DNA from: Leeuwenhoekiella marinoflava DSM 3653
GTDB taxonomy: Bacteria; Bacteroidota; Bacteroidia; Flavobacteriales; Flavobacteriaceae
Assembly (NCBI RefSeq): GCF_900129005.1
Contig: NZ_FQUN01000006.1
Coordinates: 248,001 to 312,000 of the forward strand
Direction of reading: 5' to 3'
Length of the DNA stretch: 64,000 nt
Positions 16,962 to 25,160 of this stretch are shown here, in pieces; position 1 is the stretch's first letter, and each line of letters opens with the position of its first letter. The notes below the pieces were generated by a model, which was given only the letters and a program-made list of their open reading frames with translations, did no database searches and had not been told where the DNA came from. The position numbers and the translations under genes are program-made.

Positions 16962-18137
16962 ATGTTAGAGCAAAGAATATTTGACAATACTAAAAATGCA
17001 TTCGCTTTAAAATCAGATAGTGAACTAGAGCGTGCATATTTTCTATTTAAGATGATATCGCTACAACCTTTAGTAAAGATAGGTACTGCCGTTACACGTT
17101 TTGCATTGAATGCAAGCTTGCCTGTAGAAGGACTGATACGTGCCACTGTTTTTGATCATTTTTGTGGCGGTGTAAGTGAGAAAGATTGTGTGTCAACTAT
17201 TGATGCAATGTATGATAAAAATGTACATTCAGTTTTAGATTTTTCTGTAGAAGGAAAAGAAACTGAAGCTCTTTTTGATGCGGCTTTAGAACGGGTGATC
17301 AGTCTTATAGAATTTGCTAAAAATAGACCAGGAATGCCATTTTCTGTTTTTAAACCTACCGGATTTGGGAGATTTGAAGTTTGGAGAAAAGTTACCGAAA
17401 ACGAAAAACTAACTCCTACTGAAGAAAAAGAATGGCAACATATTCAAGAACGTTTTCATAAAGTATGTAATAAAGCAAAAGCTTGTGACATAAAACTGCT
17501 TATAGATGCCGAAGAAAGCTGGATGCAGGGCGCTGTTGATGATTTGGTACTAGAAATGATGCAGACTTACAATAAAGAGAAACCTATTGTGTTTACAACG
17601 CTACAGTGTTATCGTTGGGATCGTTTAGCTTATCTAAAAGAATTGCATCTTGATGGTATTGACAAAGGATATCATTTGGGAATTAAAATCGTTCGTGGCG
17701 CTTATATGGAAAAGGAGCGTGCAAGAGCAGATGAAAAAGGCTACGCTTCTCCTATTTGTAAAGATAAACCTGAAACAGATGCACATTTTAATGCGATGCT
17801 GGTTTACATCTTTGACAACCTTGATGATATTTGGGCATTTATAGGAACACATAATGAAGAAAGTAATTATCTGGCGATAGAAATAATGGCGCAAAAGGAA
17901 ATTGCAAATGATGATTCTAGAGTTTGGTTTGGGCAATTGTATGGTATGAGTGATCACATCAGCTATAATCTTGCAGAAGCCGGTTATAATGTTGCTAAGT
18001 ATGTACCTTTTGGCCCCGTTAAAGATGTGATGCCTTATTTAATAAGACGCGCCGAAGAGAACACATCAGTTGCTGGTCAAACAAACAGAGAGCTAACATT
18101 AATTCAAGAAGAACGCAAACGCCGAAAAATTGAATAA
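16962..18137 (+). CDS. Proline dehydrogenase (monofunctional PutA domain)
   Basis: The protein has 391 residues from the ATG at 16962; an in-frame TTG at 16941 lies inside the probable promoter box TATATTTG (16936-16943) and is rejected as start. The TIM barrel of flavin-dependent proline dehydrogenase is recognised by 'FKPTGFG', 'KLLIDAEESWMQ', 'KIVRGAYMEKERARA', 'FIGTHNEESN' and 'KYVPFGPVKDVMPYLIRRAEEN' (substrate-binding double Arg). It oxidises proline to pyrroline-5-carboxylate at the membrane face. No P5C dehydrogenase gene is adjacent. A strong bidirectional terminator follows. Confidence 0.92.
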   Translation: MLEQRIFDNTKNAFALKSDSELERAYFLFKMISLQPLVKIGTAVTRFALNASLPVEGLIRATVFDHFCGGVSEKDCVSTIDAMYDKNVHSVLDFSVEGKETEALFDAALERVISLIEFAKNRPGMPFSVFKPTGFGRFEVWRKVTENEKLTPTEEKEWQHIQERFHKVCNKAKACDIKLLIDAEESWMQGAVDDLVLEMMQTYNKEKPIVFTTLQCYRWDRLAYLKELHLDGIDKGYHLGIKIVRGAYMEKERARADEKGYASPICKDKPETDAHFNAMLVYIFDNLDDIWAFIGTHNEESNYLAIEIMAQKEIANDDSRVWFGQLYGMSDHISYNLAEAGYNVAKYVPFGPVKDVMPYLIRRAEENTSVAGQTNRELTLIQEERKRRKIE

Positions 18138-18160
18138 TTAATTGGATTTTTCAGTTAGCA

Positions 18161-18200
18161 AAAAAAAGAGTCTTTTAAGTATTTAAAAGACTCTTTTTTT
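18161..18200. terminator. Bidirectional terminator between convergent genes
   Basis: A 17-base perfect stem, AAAAAAAGAGTCTTTTA (18161-18177) with its complement at 18184-18200, around a six-base loop. It serves both the proline dehydrogenase gene and the minus-strand gene at 18220. Confidence 0.88.
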
Positions 18201-18219
18201 GTGATCATTTTTTTAAATA

Positions 18220-18606
18220 TTATTTCATTTCTGAAATGCTAAGAACTTCAAATTTTTCATCACAAAGTTCGAGAGTTGTAATGATAGGGGTTGGCATTGT
18301 TTTTTGAGAATTAATGGTGTAAAATCCACAAGGTTCTTTTTGAGTATCACTATTACTGAAATCTACTTCGCCTTCTAAGAAAACCGTATTGAGGTCAGTT
18401 GTATCTAGCTTTAAAGCGCTTAGCTGTTTTTCAGCATTTTCAGAAAGTGAATACCCGTTATTTCTAATGGTTTTTAAAACTCGAGCATTAGGCATATAAT
18501 CGCAAGAAGGCAATTCAACACCGCTTCCTTTGATAAAAAATGCTAACAAAATAAGACCAATAGCAAAGCCACCTAAGTAAAAACCGAATCTATATAAAAA
18601 TTTCAT
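18220..18606 (-). CDS. Membrane-anchored hypothetical protein (DUF4258-like)
   Basis: This 128-residue protein has one N-terminal membrane segment ('FGFYLGGFAIGLILLAFFI'). The remaining soluble part contains 'CDYMPNARVLKTIRNNGYSL' and 'EKQLSALKLDTTDL', then three further conserved-looking features: 'VDFSNSDTQKEPCGFY' and 'TLELCDEKFEVLSI'. The mix of two paired cysteines and a small alpha/beta fold resembles DUF4258 proteins of Flavobacteriaceae. It lies 15 bases downstream of alanine dehydrogenase and is likely cotranscribed. Function unknown. Confidence 0.65.
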   Translation of the reverse strand: MKFLYRFGFYLGGFAIGLILLAFFIKGSGVELPSCDYMPNARVLKTIRNNGYSLSENAEKQLSALKLDTTDLNTVFLEGEVDFSNSDTQKEPCGFYTINSQKTMPTPIITTLELCDEKFEVLSISEMK

Positions 18607-18621
18607 GTAACGGATTAAGAA

Positions 18622-19818
18622 TTAAAAAAACAGGAGATTAATATCTCTAAACGGAAGGTCAAACCATTCTGCGACAGATTTACTGGTTAAAATTCCGCGG
18701 TAAAAGTACAACCCGTTTTTTAAACCTTTGTTCATACGCAGACTATTTTCTAGTCCGCCATGTTCACCAATTTCAAGAAGGTATGGTGTGAAAATGTTAC
18801 TGATTGAAAGTGAAGACGTTCGGGCATATCTAGATGGAATATTAGGAACGCCGTAGTGTATCACACCATGTTTTATAAATGTAGGCTTATCGTGTGAAGT
18901 AACCTCACTCGTTTCAAAACAACCGCCCATATCTATACTTACATCAATTATAATAGAGCCCGGTTTCATATATTCGATCATTGTTTCGGTAACAATAACC
19001 GGTGAGCGATCATTACCTCTTACCGCTCCAATAGCTACATCACAACGTCGTAAAGACTTTAATAAGTTTTTAGGTTGAATTGTAGAAGTATATAAGGGGT
19101 GTCCTACATTAACTTGAAGATTACGCAGTTTAGTTAGAGAATTATCAAAAACTTTTACGTTAGCTCCAAGTCCTAGAGCAGATCGTGTAGCGAATTCACC
19201 TACTGTTCCGGCACCTATAATCACAACTTCAATAGGAGGTACACCGCTAATATTACCGAACATCAAACCATTTCCTTCATCTTGGCGAGACATAATCTCA
19301 GAAGCAATAAGCACTGATGCAGTGCCGGCAATTTCGCTTAAAGCTCTAACAGCAGGATAAGTGCCGTCTGCATCCTTGATAAATTCAAAAGCGAGTGCGG
19401 TTATACGTTTTGTGGCAAGAACTTTAAAATATTCTTTCTTTTGTGTTTTTAACTGAAGGGCAGATATAATTACCGTTTGCGGATTAACCAGTTCGAGTTC
19501 TTCTAGCGATGGTGGTTCTACTTTAAGAACCATCGGGCAACCAAAAACTTTAGAACGATCTGCGGTGATTTCTGCTCCTGCTTCAGAATAATCATGGTCT
19601 GTAAAACGAGCATCTTCACCCGCTTTCGATTCCATTAAAACTCGATGACCGTGAGCAATTAAAGCGCCAACAGCATCTGGTGTGAGGCAAACTCGTTTTT
19701 CCTGAAAATGATTTTCTTTAGGAATACCTATAAAAAGAGAACCTTTACGTTGCTCTATTTCAAGTTTTTCTTCCTGTGGAATAAGTTGTTCGCGTGTAAA
19801 CGGACTGTTTGAAATCAT
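18622..19818 (-). CDS. ald: Alanine dehydrogenase
   Basis: This 398-residue protein of the AlaDH/PNT family has 'GIPKENHFQEKRVCLTPDAV' (substrate Arg/Lys region), 'MLKVEPP' -like 'VLKVEPP' with the pyruvate-binding Lys, 'VVIIGAGTVGEFATRSALGLGANVKVFDNS' NAD fold, and 'SIDMGGCFETSEVTSHDKP' with the catalytic Asp. It interconverts L-alanine and pyruvate plus ammonia with NAD. It carries about 25 extra N-terminal residues compared with the classical 370-residue enzyme, a feature I associate with the flavobacterial branch. The neighbouring small membrane protein is downstream on the same strand. Confidence 0.88.
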   Translation of the reverse strand: MISNSPFTREQLIPQEEKLEIEQRKGSLFIGIPKENHFQEKRVCLTPDAVGALIAHGHRVLMESKAGEDARFTDHDYSEAGAEITADRSKVFGCPMVLKVEPPSLEELELVNPQTVIISALQLKTQKKEYFKVLATKRITALAFEFIKDADGTYPAVRALSEIAGTASVLIASEIMSRQDEGNGLMFGNISGVPPIEVVIIGAGTVGEFATRSALGLGANVKVFDNSLTKLRNLQVNVGHPLYTSTIQPKNLLKSLRRCDVAIGAVRGNDRSPVIVTETMIEYMKPGSIIIDVSIDMGGCFETSEVTSHDKPTFIKHGVIHYGVPNIPSRYARTSSLSISNIFTPYLLEIGEHGGLENSLRMNKGLKNGLYFYRGILTSKSVAEWFDLPFRDINLLFF

Positions 19819-19904
19819 TTTAAAAATTATGGAATACTAGACCTCAAAGTAAGTATAAATATAGAGAATAGAAAAGTTGATTTATAATGAAAGATTTTTA
19901 TTGA

Positions 19905-20474
19905 TTAACCCATATATAAGGGCTCGTCATCATCATCATCATCATTATCATTTGAAGTATATTTAGAATTGACTTGTTCATCTTTAATATCTCCTTTAAT
20001 AGAAACCCGTTCCAATTCAGAAAGATCAATATTATGAATACGATCAAAGATTTTCATTCTTATAGTGTAAAGAAATATAAATGCAATTAATATCAATGGA
20101 GCTAAATAATAAATTTCAATACTGTCCTTGTAAAATACATCTTCGTTAAACAAACTATATATCTGAAAAAGAAACATACATATAGGAATAATTAGGGCGT
20201 GGTACCACCAATGTTTACAAGTAAAAAACCATATTAATAACAGCATAAGTGGAATAAGTTTGCTAAAAAATAACCATCCTGCTACATTCACACTTTGATA
20301 AAAACCACTTTCATAGCGAATATCAAATCCAAAAAAAGAGGTTTCCCAAACTTTTACGTCTGGAAAACCTTCATATAAATAAAAAAAGTATGGCGTTGCT
20401 GCTATAAAAGCAGCAATAAGACTACCCGTTAGTAGGGACTCTGATCTTAGTTGGGTCAACTTTTTTCGCTGCAT
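19905..20474 (-). CDS. Multi-pass membrane protein, unknown function
   Basis: From the ATG at 20474 the protein has 189 residues, with about four membrane helices ('LLTGSLIAAFIAATPYFFYL', 'LIPLMLLLIWFF', 'ALIIPICMFLFQIYSLF', 'LAPLILIAFIFLYTI') and an Asp-rich tail 'NDNDDDDDDEPLYMG'. A longer reading from 20525 exists but would overlap fully with a convincing small secreted-peptide gene in another frame, so the shorter start is preferred. No family recognised. Its first 53 bases overlap the 3' end of that small gene, which suggests coupled translation. Confidence 0.7.
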   Translation of the reverse strand: MQRKKLTQLRSESLLTGSLIAAFIAATPYFFYLYEGFPDVKVWETSFFGFDIRYESGFYQSVNVAGWLFFSKLIPLMLLLIWFFTCKHWWYHALIIPICMFLFQIYSLFNEDVFYKDSIEIYYLAPLILIAFIFLYTIRMKIFDRIHNIDLSELERVSIKGDIKDEQVNSKYTSNDNDDDDDDEPLYMG

Positions 20475-20559
20475 AGTCTGCGTTGCTTTCTTGTGCTGTG
20501 TATGTAACTGCTGTTGCGCCTGCAATTAAAAGACCTAGGAGTAATGCTTTAATTTTCAT
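20422..20559 (-). CDS. Small secreted peptide (45 residues), overlapping the membrane protein gene
   Basis: The minus strand encodes a 45-residue protein from ATG at 20559 to TAG at 20422-20424. It has a textbook signal peptide (MKIKALLLGLLIAGATAVTY, then T-A-Q) and a short mature part ending 'KKVDPTKIRVPTNG'. It overlaps the first 53 bases of the downstream membrane protein gene in a different frame. The combination of a Lys-start, hydrophobic core, small-residue cleavage site and polar tail is unlikely by chance. A role as an accessory peptide of the membrane protein is possible, but no family is recognised. Confidence 0.65.
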   Translation of the reverse strand: MKIKALLLGLLIAGATAVTYTAQESNADYAAKKVDPTKIRVPTNG

Positions 20560-20818
20560 AATAATAAAATGTGTTTGAGTATTAATGATTTGTTGATTCA
20601 AATATCAAAAACCTTATATACAAATCCGCATTTTATAATAACACTACCTTTGCAACTAGAATAATTTATTTAACGCACTTCAACGATTATATTATTAGTG
20701 CCAATTTATGAATAATTAATTTACTCGTACAAATTTTAAGTACAACTTTTAATGAAAGTTCGACGTGTAAGAAATTTCTTCAAAAGGGATAAAACCCCAT
20801 TAACGTATTTTTAACATT

Positions 20819-21226
20819 TTATTGAAACTCTATTTTTCGTTTAGTTACATTAATCGAACTAATTTTCGCTGAATGGACATCATTTTCAAGTAAAGTGTTA
20901 ATTTTTTGAGGCCATTCAATTAATTTTAGACTGTCAGTCTCCAATATTTCTTCAATACCAAGATCAAAGGCTTCATTTTCGTTTTTTAGGCGGTATAAAT
21001 CTAAATGAAAAATGGTGTGATTATCTGCTGTTCTGTATTCATTAATAAGCGAAAAAGTTGGACTCGAAACCTTATCATTCGAGCCCAACTCTTTAACAAT
21101 AGCTTTTATAAGTGTTGTTTTACCCGCACCTAAATCACCATAAAATAGAATTGTAGAGTATTTTAAATGATCAATCAACGTTTTTGCGATATTACTCACT
21201 TCAGATAAATCATAGTCTATTTCCAT
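20819..21226 (-). CDS. tsaE: tRNA threonylcarbamoyladenosine biosynthesis ATPase TsaE
   Basis: This 135-residue P-loop ATPase has Walker A 'GDLGAGKTTLIKAI' at about residues 30-43, the switch 'SSPTFSLINEY', 'IFHLDLYRL' (Walker B type) and 'LIEWPQKI'. TsaE works with TsaB and TsaD in forming t6A37 on ANN-decoding tRNAs. Length matches the family. It lies 23 bases downstream of porX on the same strand, a pairing that appears in other Flavobacteriia and suggests one transcript. Confidence 0.92.
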   Translation of the reverse strand: MEIDYDLSEVSNIAKTLIDHLKYSTILFYGDLGAGKTTLIKAIVKELGSNDKVSSPTFSLINEYRTADNHTIFHLDLYRLKNENEAFDLGIEEILETDSLKLIEWPQKINTLLENDVHSAKISSINVTKRKIEFQ

Positions 21227-21249
21227 ACTATTCGTTTTAAATTATTCCA

Positions 21250-22800
21250 TTAGCGGGGGTTTAAAACTACAAAAGGAATGATAACCTCTTCTAATGATAC
21301 ACCACCATGTTGATAGGTATTGCGAAAATAACTAACGTAATGATTATAATTATTGGGGTAAGCGAAGAAAAGGTCTCCTTTGGCAAAAATGAATGAGCTA
21401 CTCATATTAATAGTAGGCAAGTGGATTGCTTTTGGTTCTTTTGCTTCTAAGACATCTTTCTTTTCGTAAGTTAAACTACGACCAGTCTTGTATCTCAAAT
21501 TCAAACTGGTGTTTTTGTCACCAATGACCTTTGAAGGGTTTTTTACATTTATGGTTCCGTGGTCTGTTGTGAGAATGATTTTGAAACCGAGTTGTTGCGA
21601 CTTTTGAATCATTTCTAACAAAGGCGAGTTTTTAAACCAACTTTCTGTAAGTGAACGATAGGACTTATCATTGCTTGCTAACTCTTTTATTACTTCCATT
21701 TCTGTTTTAGAATGGCTAAGCATATCAACAAAATTGTAAACCAATACGGTTAAGTCATTATTCTTAAGAGCATTAAAATTCTCTACTAGTTTCTTTCCGC
21801 TTTTAAGATTGGTAATCTTATGATATTCCCATTTTAAATTTAAGCCTAAGCGTTTAAGTTGAGCATCTAAGAATTTATCTTCATTCATGTTTTTTCCACC
21901 TTCATCGGTATCATTCAGCCATAAATCCGGATGCTTTTTTTCCATATCACTAGGAGTCAATCCAGAGAAAATTGCATTTCTCGCATATTGGGTAGCTGTA
22001 GGCAGTATACTATAATATGTGCTTTCGCTTTCTTTTTTATAATAGTTACTTATAATAGGCTCAAAAGATTTCCACTGGTCGTATCTTAAATTATCGATTA
22101 CTATTAATAAGACTGGATCTTCACTTTTACCTAAATGCGGAACGATTTTGTCTTTAAATAAAGTGTGAGACATCGTAGGTCTATCTTCATCAGTAAACCA
22201 ATCTTCATAATTGCGTTCTACAAATTTGAAGAATTGATTATTGGCTTCCGTTTTTTGAGATTCAAGAATTTCTTGCATACTTTGATCCTCGATGCTTTCT
22301 AACTCTAATTCCCAATAAATAAGCTTCTGATAAAGTTCTGACCACTCTTCGTAAGAGTTGACCTGAGCCATATCCATTGCAATTTTTCTAAACTCCTGCT
22401 GGTAATTGAGCGTCGTTTTTTCTGAAACTAAACGGCTTGTGTCTAGATTCTTTTTTAGACTTAAAAGAATTTGGTTAGGATTCACCGGTTTTATTAAATA
22501 ATCGGCGATTTTAGAACCTATCGCTTCTTCCATAATATATTCTTCCTCACTTTTGGTAATCATAATTACCGGTAGAGTGTCTCTTTTTGACTTTATTTCG
22601 CTCAGCGTTTCAAGTCCTGTTAAACCGGGCATATTTTCATCAAGAAACACAACATCAAAGTTCTGTTCTTCAACTAATTCTATGGCTTCCGTACCACTTT
22701 GACAGGTGGTAACATCATAATTTTTCTTTTCTAAAAAAAGGATATGTGGTTTAAGTAAATCAATCTCATCATCAACCCACAGTATTTTTATCGTACTCAT
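21250..22800 (-). CDS. porX: PorX: response regulator with PglZ/alkaline phosphatase-like domain, type IX secretion regulator
   Basis: From the ATG at 22800 ('MSTIKILWVDDEID') the protein has 516 residues; a longer reading to 22842 adds 14 residues without conservation. Residues 1-120 are a receiver domain with the acidic pair 'DDE', phospho-acceptor Asp in 'VVFLDENMPG', Thr in 'VIMITKS' and Lys in 'YLIKPVNP'. A helical linker follows, then a PglZ domain of the alkaline phosphatase superfamily with 'VLLIVIDNLRYDQW', the Thr-containing 'LPTATQYARNAIFSG' and metal-binding 'ILTTDHGTINV'. PorX is the response regulator of the PorXY system that controls type IX secretion genes in Bacteroidetes. 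It is divergent from the HD hydrolase gene. Confidence 0.9.
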   Translation of the reverse strand: MSTIKILWVDDEIDLLKPHILFLEKKNYDVTTCQSGTEAIELVEEQNFDVVFLDENMPGLTGLETLSEIKSKRDTLPVIMITKSEEEYIMEEAIGSKIADYLIKPVNPNQILLSLKKNLDTSRLVSEKTTLNYQQEFRKIAMDMAQVNSYEEWSELYQKLIYWELELESIEDQSMQEILESQKTEANNQFFKFVERNYEDWFTDEDRPTMSHTLFKDKIVPHLGKSEDPVLLIVIDNLRYDQWKSFEPIISNYYKKESESTYYSILPTATQYARNAIFSGLTPSDMEKKHPDLWLNDTDEGGKNMNEDKFLDAQLKRLGLNLKWEYHKITNLKSGKKLVENFNALKNNDLTVLVYNFVDMLSHSKTEMEVIKELASNDKSYRSLTESWFKNSPLLEMIQKSQQLGFKIILTTDHGTINVKNPSKVIGDKNTSLNLRYKTGRSLTYEKKDVLEAKEPKAIHLPTINMSSSFIFAKGDLFFAYPNNYNHYVSYFRNTYQHGGVSLEEVIIPFVVLNPR

Positions 22801-22877
22801 AATAGTATCTTTGTTATAGAACTGGTTATAAAACCAACTCAAATGCGCTTTAGCGTAAATAATTTAAAGCCTTTCTA

Positions 22878-24107
22878 TTGAAGACTTCTAACAAACTTAC
22901 AATAATTAACGACCCTATATATGGGTTTATTACGATACCTAAAGGACTTATTTTTGATCTTATTGAGCATAAATACTTTCAGCGGCTGCGCAGAATCTCC
23001 CAGATGGGGATGTCATATTTAGTATATCCCGGAGCTCATCACACCCGTTTTCATCATGCGATAGGTTGCTTGCATATTATGAGAAAAGCTTTAGAAAAGC
23101 TTGAACAAAAGGGTGTTGAGATTTCTGAAGACGAAAAACAGGCTGCAATGATTGCAATTTTGCTTCACGACATTGGTCACGGTCCCTTCTCTCATGCTAT
23201 GGAAAATAGTATTGTAGAAGACGTGCATCACGAGCAAATATCGCTTCAATTTATGCAGGCGCTCAATGAGGAGTTTAACGGAAGTTTAACCCTTGCTCTT
23301 AATGTTTTTAAGGGAAGCTATCACCGACCGTTTTTACATCAGCTAGTGTCCGGGCAATTAGATATGGATCGTACCGACTATCTAAAACGGGACAGTTTTT
23401 ATACAGGTATGGCTGAAGGCAACATCAATACAGACCGTATTCTTGCGATGCTCCATGTGAAAAATGACGAGTTGATGGTAGAGGAGAAGGGAATTTACAC
23501 CATAGAGAAGTTTCTCGTAGCACGTCGCTTGATGTACTGGCAGGTTTATTTACATAAAACCAGTTTGGTCGCAGAGCAAATTTTAGTACGTGTTTTAATG
23601 CGTGCTAAAGAGCTGACTCAAATGGGTGTTGACTTACCAGCAAGTAAGCCATTGGCTTTTTTTCTTAAAAAGAAAAACGCAGAAGGTGTTTTTGATCAGT
23701 ATGCACTTGAAGTTTTTTCGTTGTTAGATGATTATGATATCATTTCAGCAATGAAAGCCTGGTGTGACGAAGAAGATTTTGTTTTAAGCAGGCTTTGTAA
23801 AATAATTATAGATCGCCGGCTTCCGCGAATTAAAATAAAGAAAAAGCCTTTTAAAAGTGAGTTTATTAAAACTGAAAAAGAGCGAGTAAAAGAACAATAC
23901 AATATTTCTGAAGAAGAAGCAGGTTACTTTGTTTTTACAGGAGCAATAACCAATCAAGCCTATACCTTTAAAAAAGAAGCCATTAATATTTTGACAAAAA
24001 AAGGAAAGGTCGTTGATGTGATTTCAGCAAGTGATCAATTGAGTCTTAAGGCGCTCTCCAAGGTGATTACAAAAAACTATATCTGTTACCCGAAGCATTT
24101 AAATTAA
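22878..24107 (+). CDS. HD domain phosphohydrolase (SAMHD1/dGTPase-like)
   Basis: This 409-residue protein starts at a TTG, since no ATG precedes the conserved 'NDPIYGFITIP' opening. The HD metal site is complete: 'HTRFHHAIGC' (first His), 'ILLHDIGHGPFSHAME' (HD pair) and 'QLDMDRTDYLKRDSFYTG' (final Asp). Proteins of this COG1078 type hydrolyse deoxynucleoside triphosphates or related nucleotides. Cytosolic. It is divergent from porX (77-base gap between start codons) and followed after 24 bases by lpxD, with which it may be cotranscribed. The substrate is not known. Confidence 0.85.
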   Translation: MKTSNKLTIINDPIYGFITIPKGLIFDLIEHKYFQRLRRISQMGMSYLVYPGAHHTRFHHAIGCLHIMRKALEKLEQKGVEISEDEKQAAMIAILLHDIGHGPFSHAMENSIVEDVHHEQISLQFMQALNEEFNGSLTLALNVFKGSYHRPFLHQLVSGQLDMDRTDYLKRDSFYTGMAEGNINTDRILAMLHVKNDELMVEEKGIYTIEKFLVARRLMYWQVYLHKTSLVAEQILVRVLMRAKELTQMGVDLPASKPLAFFLKKKNAEGVFDQYALEVFSLLDDYDIISAMKAWCDEEDFVLSRLCKIIIDRRLPRIKIKKKPFKSEFIKTEKERVKEQYNISEEEAGYFVFTGAITNQAYTFKKEAINILTKKGKVVDVISASDQLSLKALSKVITKNYICYPKHLN

Positions 24108-24118
24108 CCCTTTTTTTC

Positions 24119-24126
24119 TATTTTTG
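24119..24126 (+). promoter_or_regulatory. Possible -7 box immediately before lpxD
   Basis: TATTTTTG fits TAnnTTTG, with TTTA at 24098-24101 as a weak -33 at 17 bases. The transcript would start at about the ATG, which would make the lpxD message leaderless. It may be a chance match in an AT-rich junction. Confidence 0.3.
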
Positions 24127-24131
24127 CGATG

Positions 24132-25160
24132 ATGAAATTTACAGCTGAACAAATTGCTGGAATTTTAGAAGGTTCTGTAGATGGCAATCCTGAAGTAGAA
24201 GTTTCTAAACTTTCAAAAATTGAAGAAGGAAAGCAGGGATCGCTAACGTTTTTAGCGAATCCTAAATATACCTCATATATATATAAGACTAAAGCCTCAA
24301 TAGCTATAGTAAACAAAGATTTTCAACCCGAACATGAGCTTGATATAACGCTTATACGTGTAGATGACGCTTATAAATCGTTTTCAAAACTCTTGGAATA
24401 CTACAATCAGGTGAAGCTTAATAAAACCGGAATAGAAGAACCGGTTTTTGTTTCTGATAGTGCATCCTATGGTGAGAATATTTATTTAGGTGCTTTTGCC
24501 TACTTGGGGAACAATGTGAGAATTGGTGATAATGTAAAAATTTATCCCAATGTTTACATTGGTGACAATTGTGTTATTGGTAATAACTGTGTCATTTTCC
24601 AAGGAGCAAAAATTTATTCAGATAGTATTCTTGGCGATACCGTTTATATTCATAGCGGATCTATAATTGGTGCAGATGGTTTTGGTTTTGCTCCTAATGA
24701 GTCTGGTGAATACAGCCGTATTCCGCAAACTGGTAATGTAGTAATTGAAGATAATGTTGATGTAGGTGCAGGTACAACTATAGACCGTGCTACTTTGGGT
24801 TCTACAATTATTCGAAAAGGGGTAAAGCTAGATAATCAGATACAGATTGCTCATAATGTTGAGATAGGTGAACACACAGCTATTGCTGCTCAAACAGGGA
24901 TTGCTGGTTCAACTAAAATCGGTAAAAACTGTCTTATAGGTGGTCAGGTAGGTATTGTGGGTCATATAACTATTGGAGATCGAGTTAAGATACAGGCACA
25001 GTCAGGAATTGGTCGTAATTTAAAAGACGACGAGACCGTACAAGGTTCTCCTGCATTATCATATAGTGACTTTAATAAGTCTTATGTACATTTTAAAAAT
25101 TTACCAGGTTTGGTACAACAAATAAATAATTTGGAAAAACAAAAATCCAATGATAAGTAA
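24132..25160 (+). CDS. lpxD: UDP-3-O-(3-hydroxyacyl)glucosamine N-acyltransferase
   Basis: This 342-residue left-handed beta-helix enzyme of lipid A synthesis has an N-terminal uridine-binding domain ('GSLTFLANPKYTSYI') and hexapeptide repeats with 'GADGFGFAPN', 'DRATLG', the catalytic His in 'QIAHNVEIG' and the second conserved His in 'GIVGHITIG'. It transfers a 3-hydroxyacyl chain to the amino group made by LpxC. The start is one of two adjacent ATGs (24129 or 24132). It overlaps the lpxC/fabZ gene by 11 bases, so translation is coupled. Confidence 0.93.
   Translation: MKFTAEQIAGILEGSVDGNPEVEVSKLSKIEEGKQGSLTFLANPKYTSYIYKTKASIAIVNKDFQPEHELDITLIRVDDAYKSFSKLLEYYNQVKLNKTGIEEPVFVSDSASYGENIYLGAFAYLGNNVRIGDNVKIYPNVYIGDNCVIGNNCVIFQGAKIYSDSILGDTVYIHSGSIIGADGFGFAPNESGEYSRIPQTGNVVIEDNVDVGAGTTIDRATLGSTIIRKGVKLDNQIQIAHNVEIGEHTAIAAQTGIAGSTKIGKNCLIGGQVGIVGHITIGDRVKIQAQSGIGRNLKDDETVQGSPALSYSDFNKSYVHFKNLPGLVQQINNLEKQKSNDK

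Noticed and set aside
20752-20814. 20-codon basic ORF (MKVRRVRNFFKRDKTPLTYF) with a TACCTTTG box about 100 bases upstream
   Set aside because: Too short to judge, no -33 partner, and it is antisense-adjacent to tsaE; a chance ORF is more likely.
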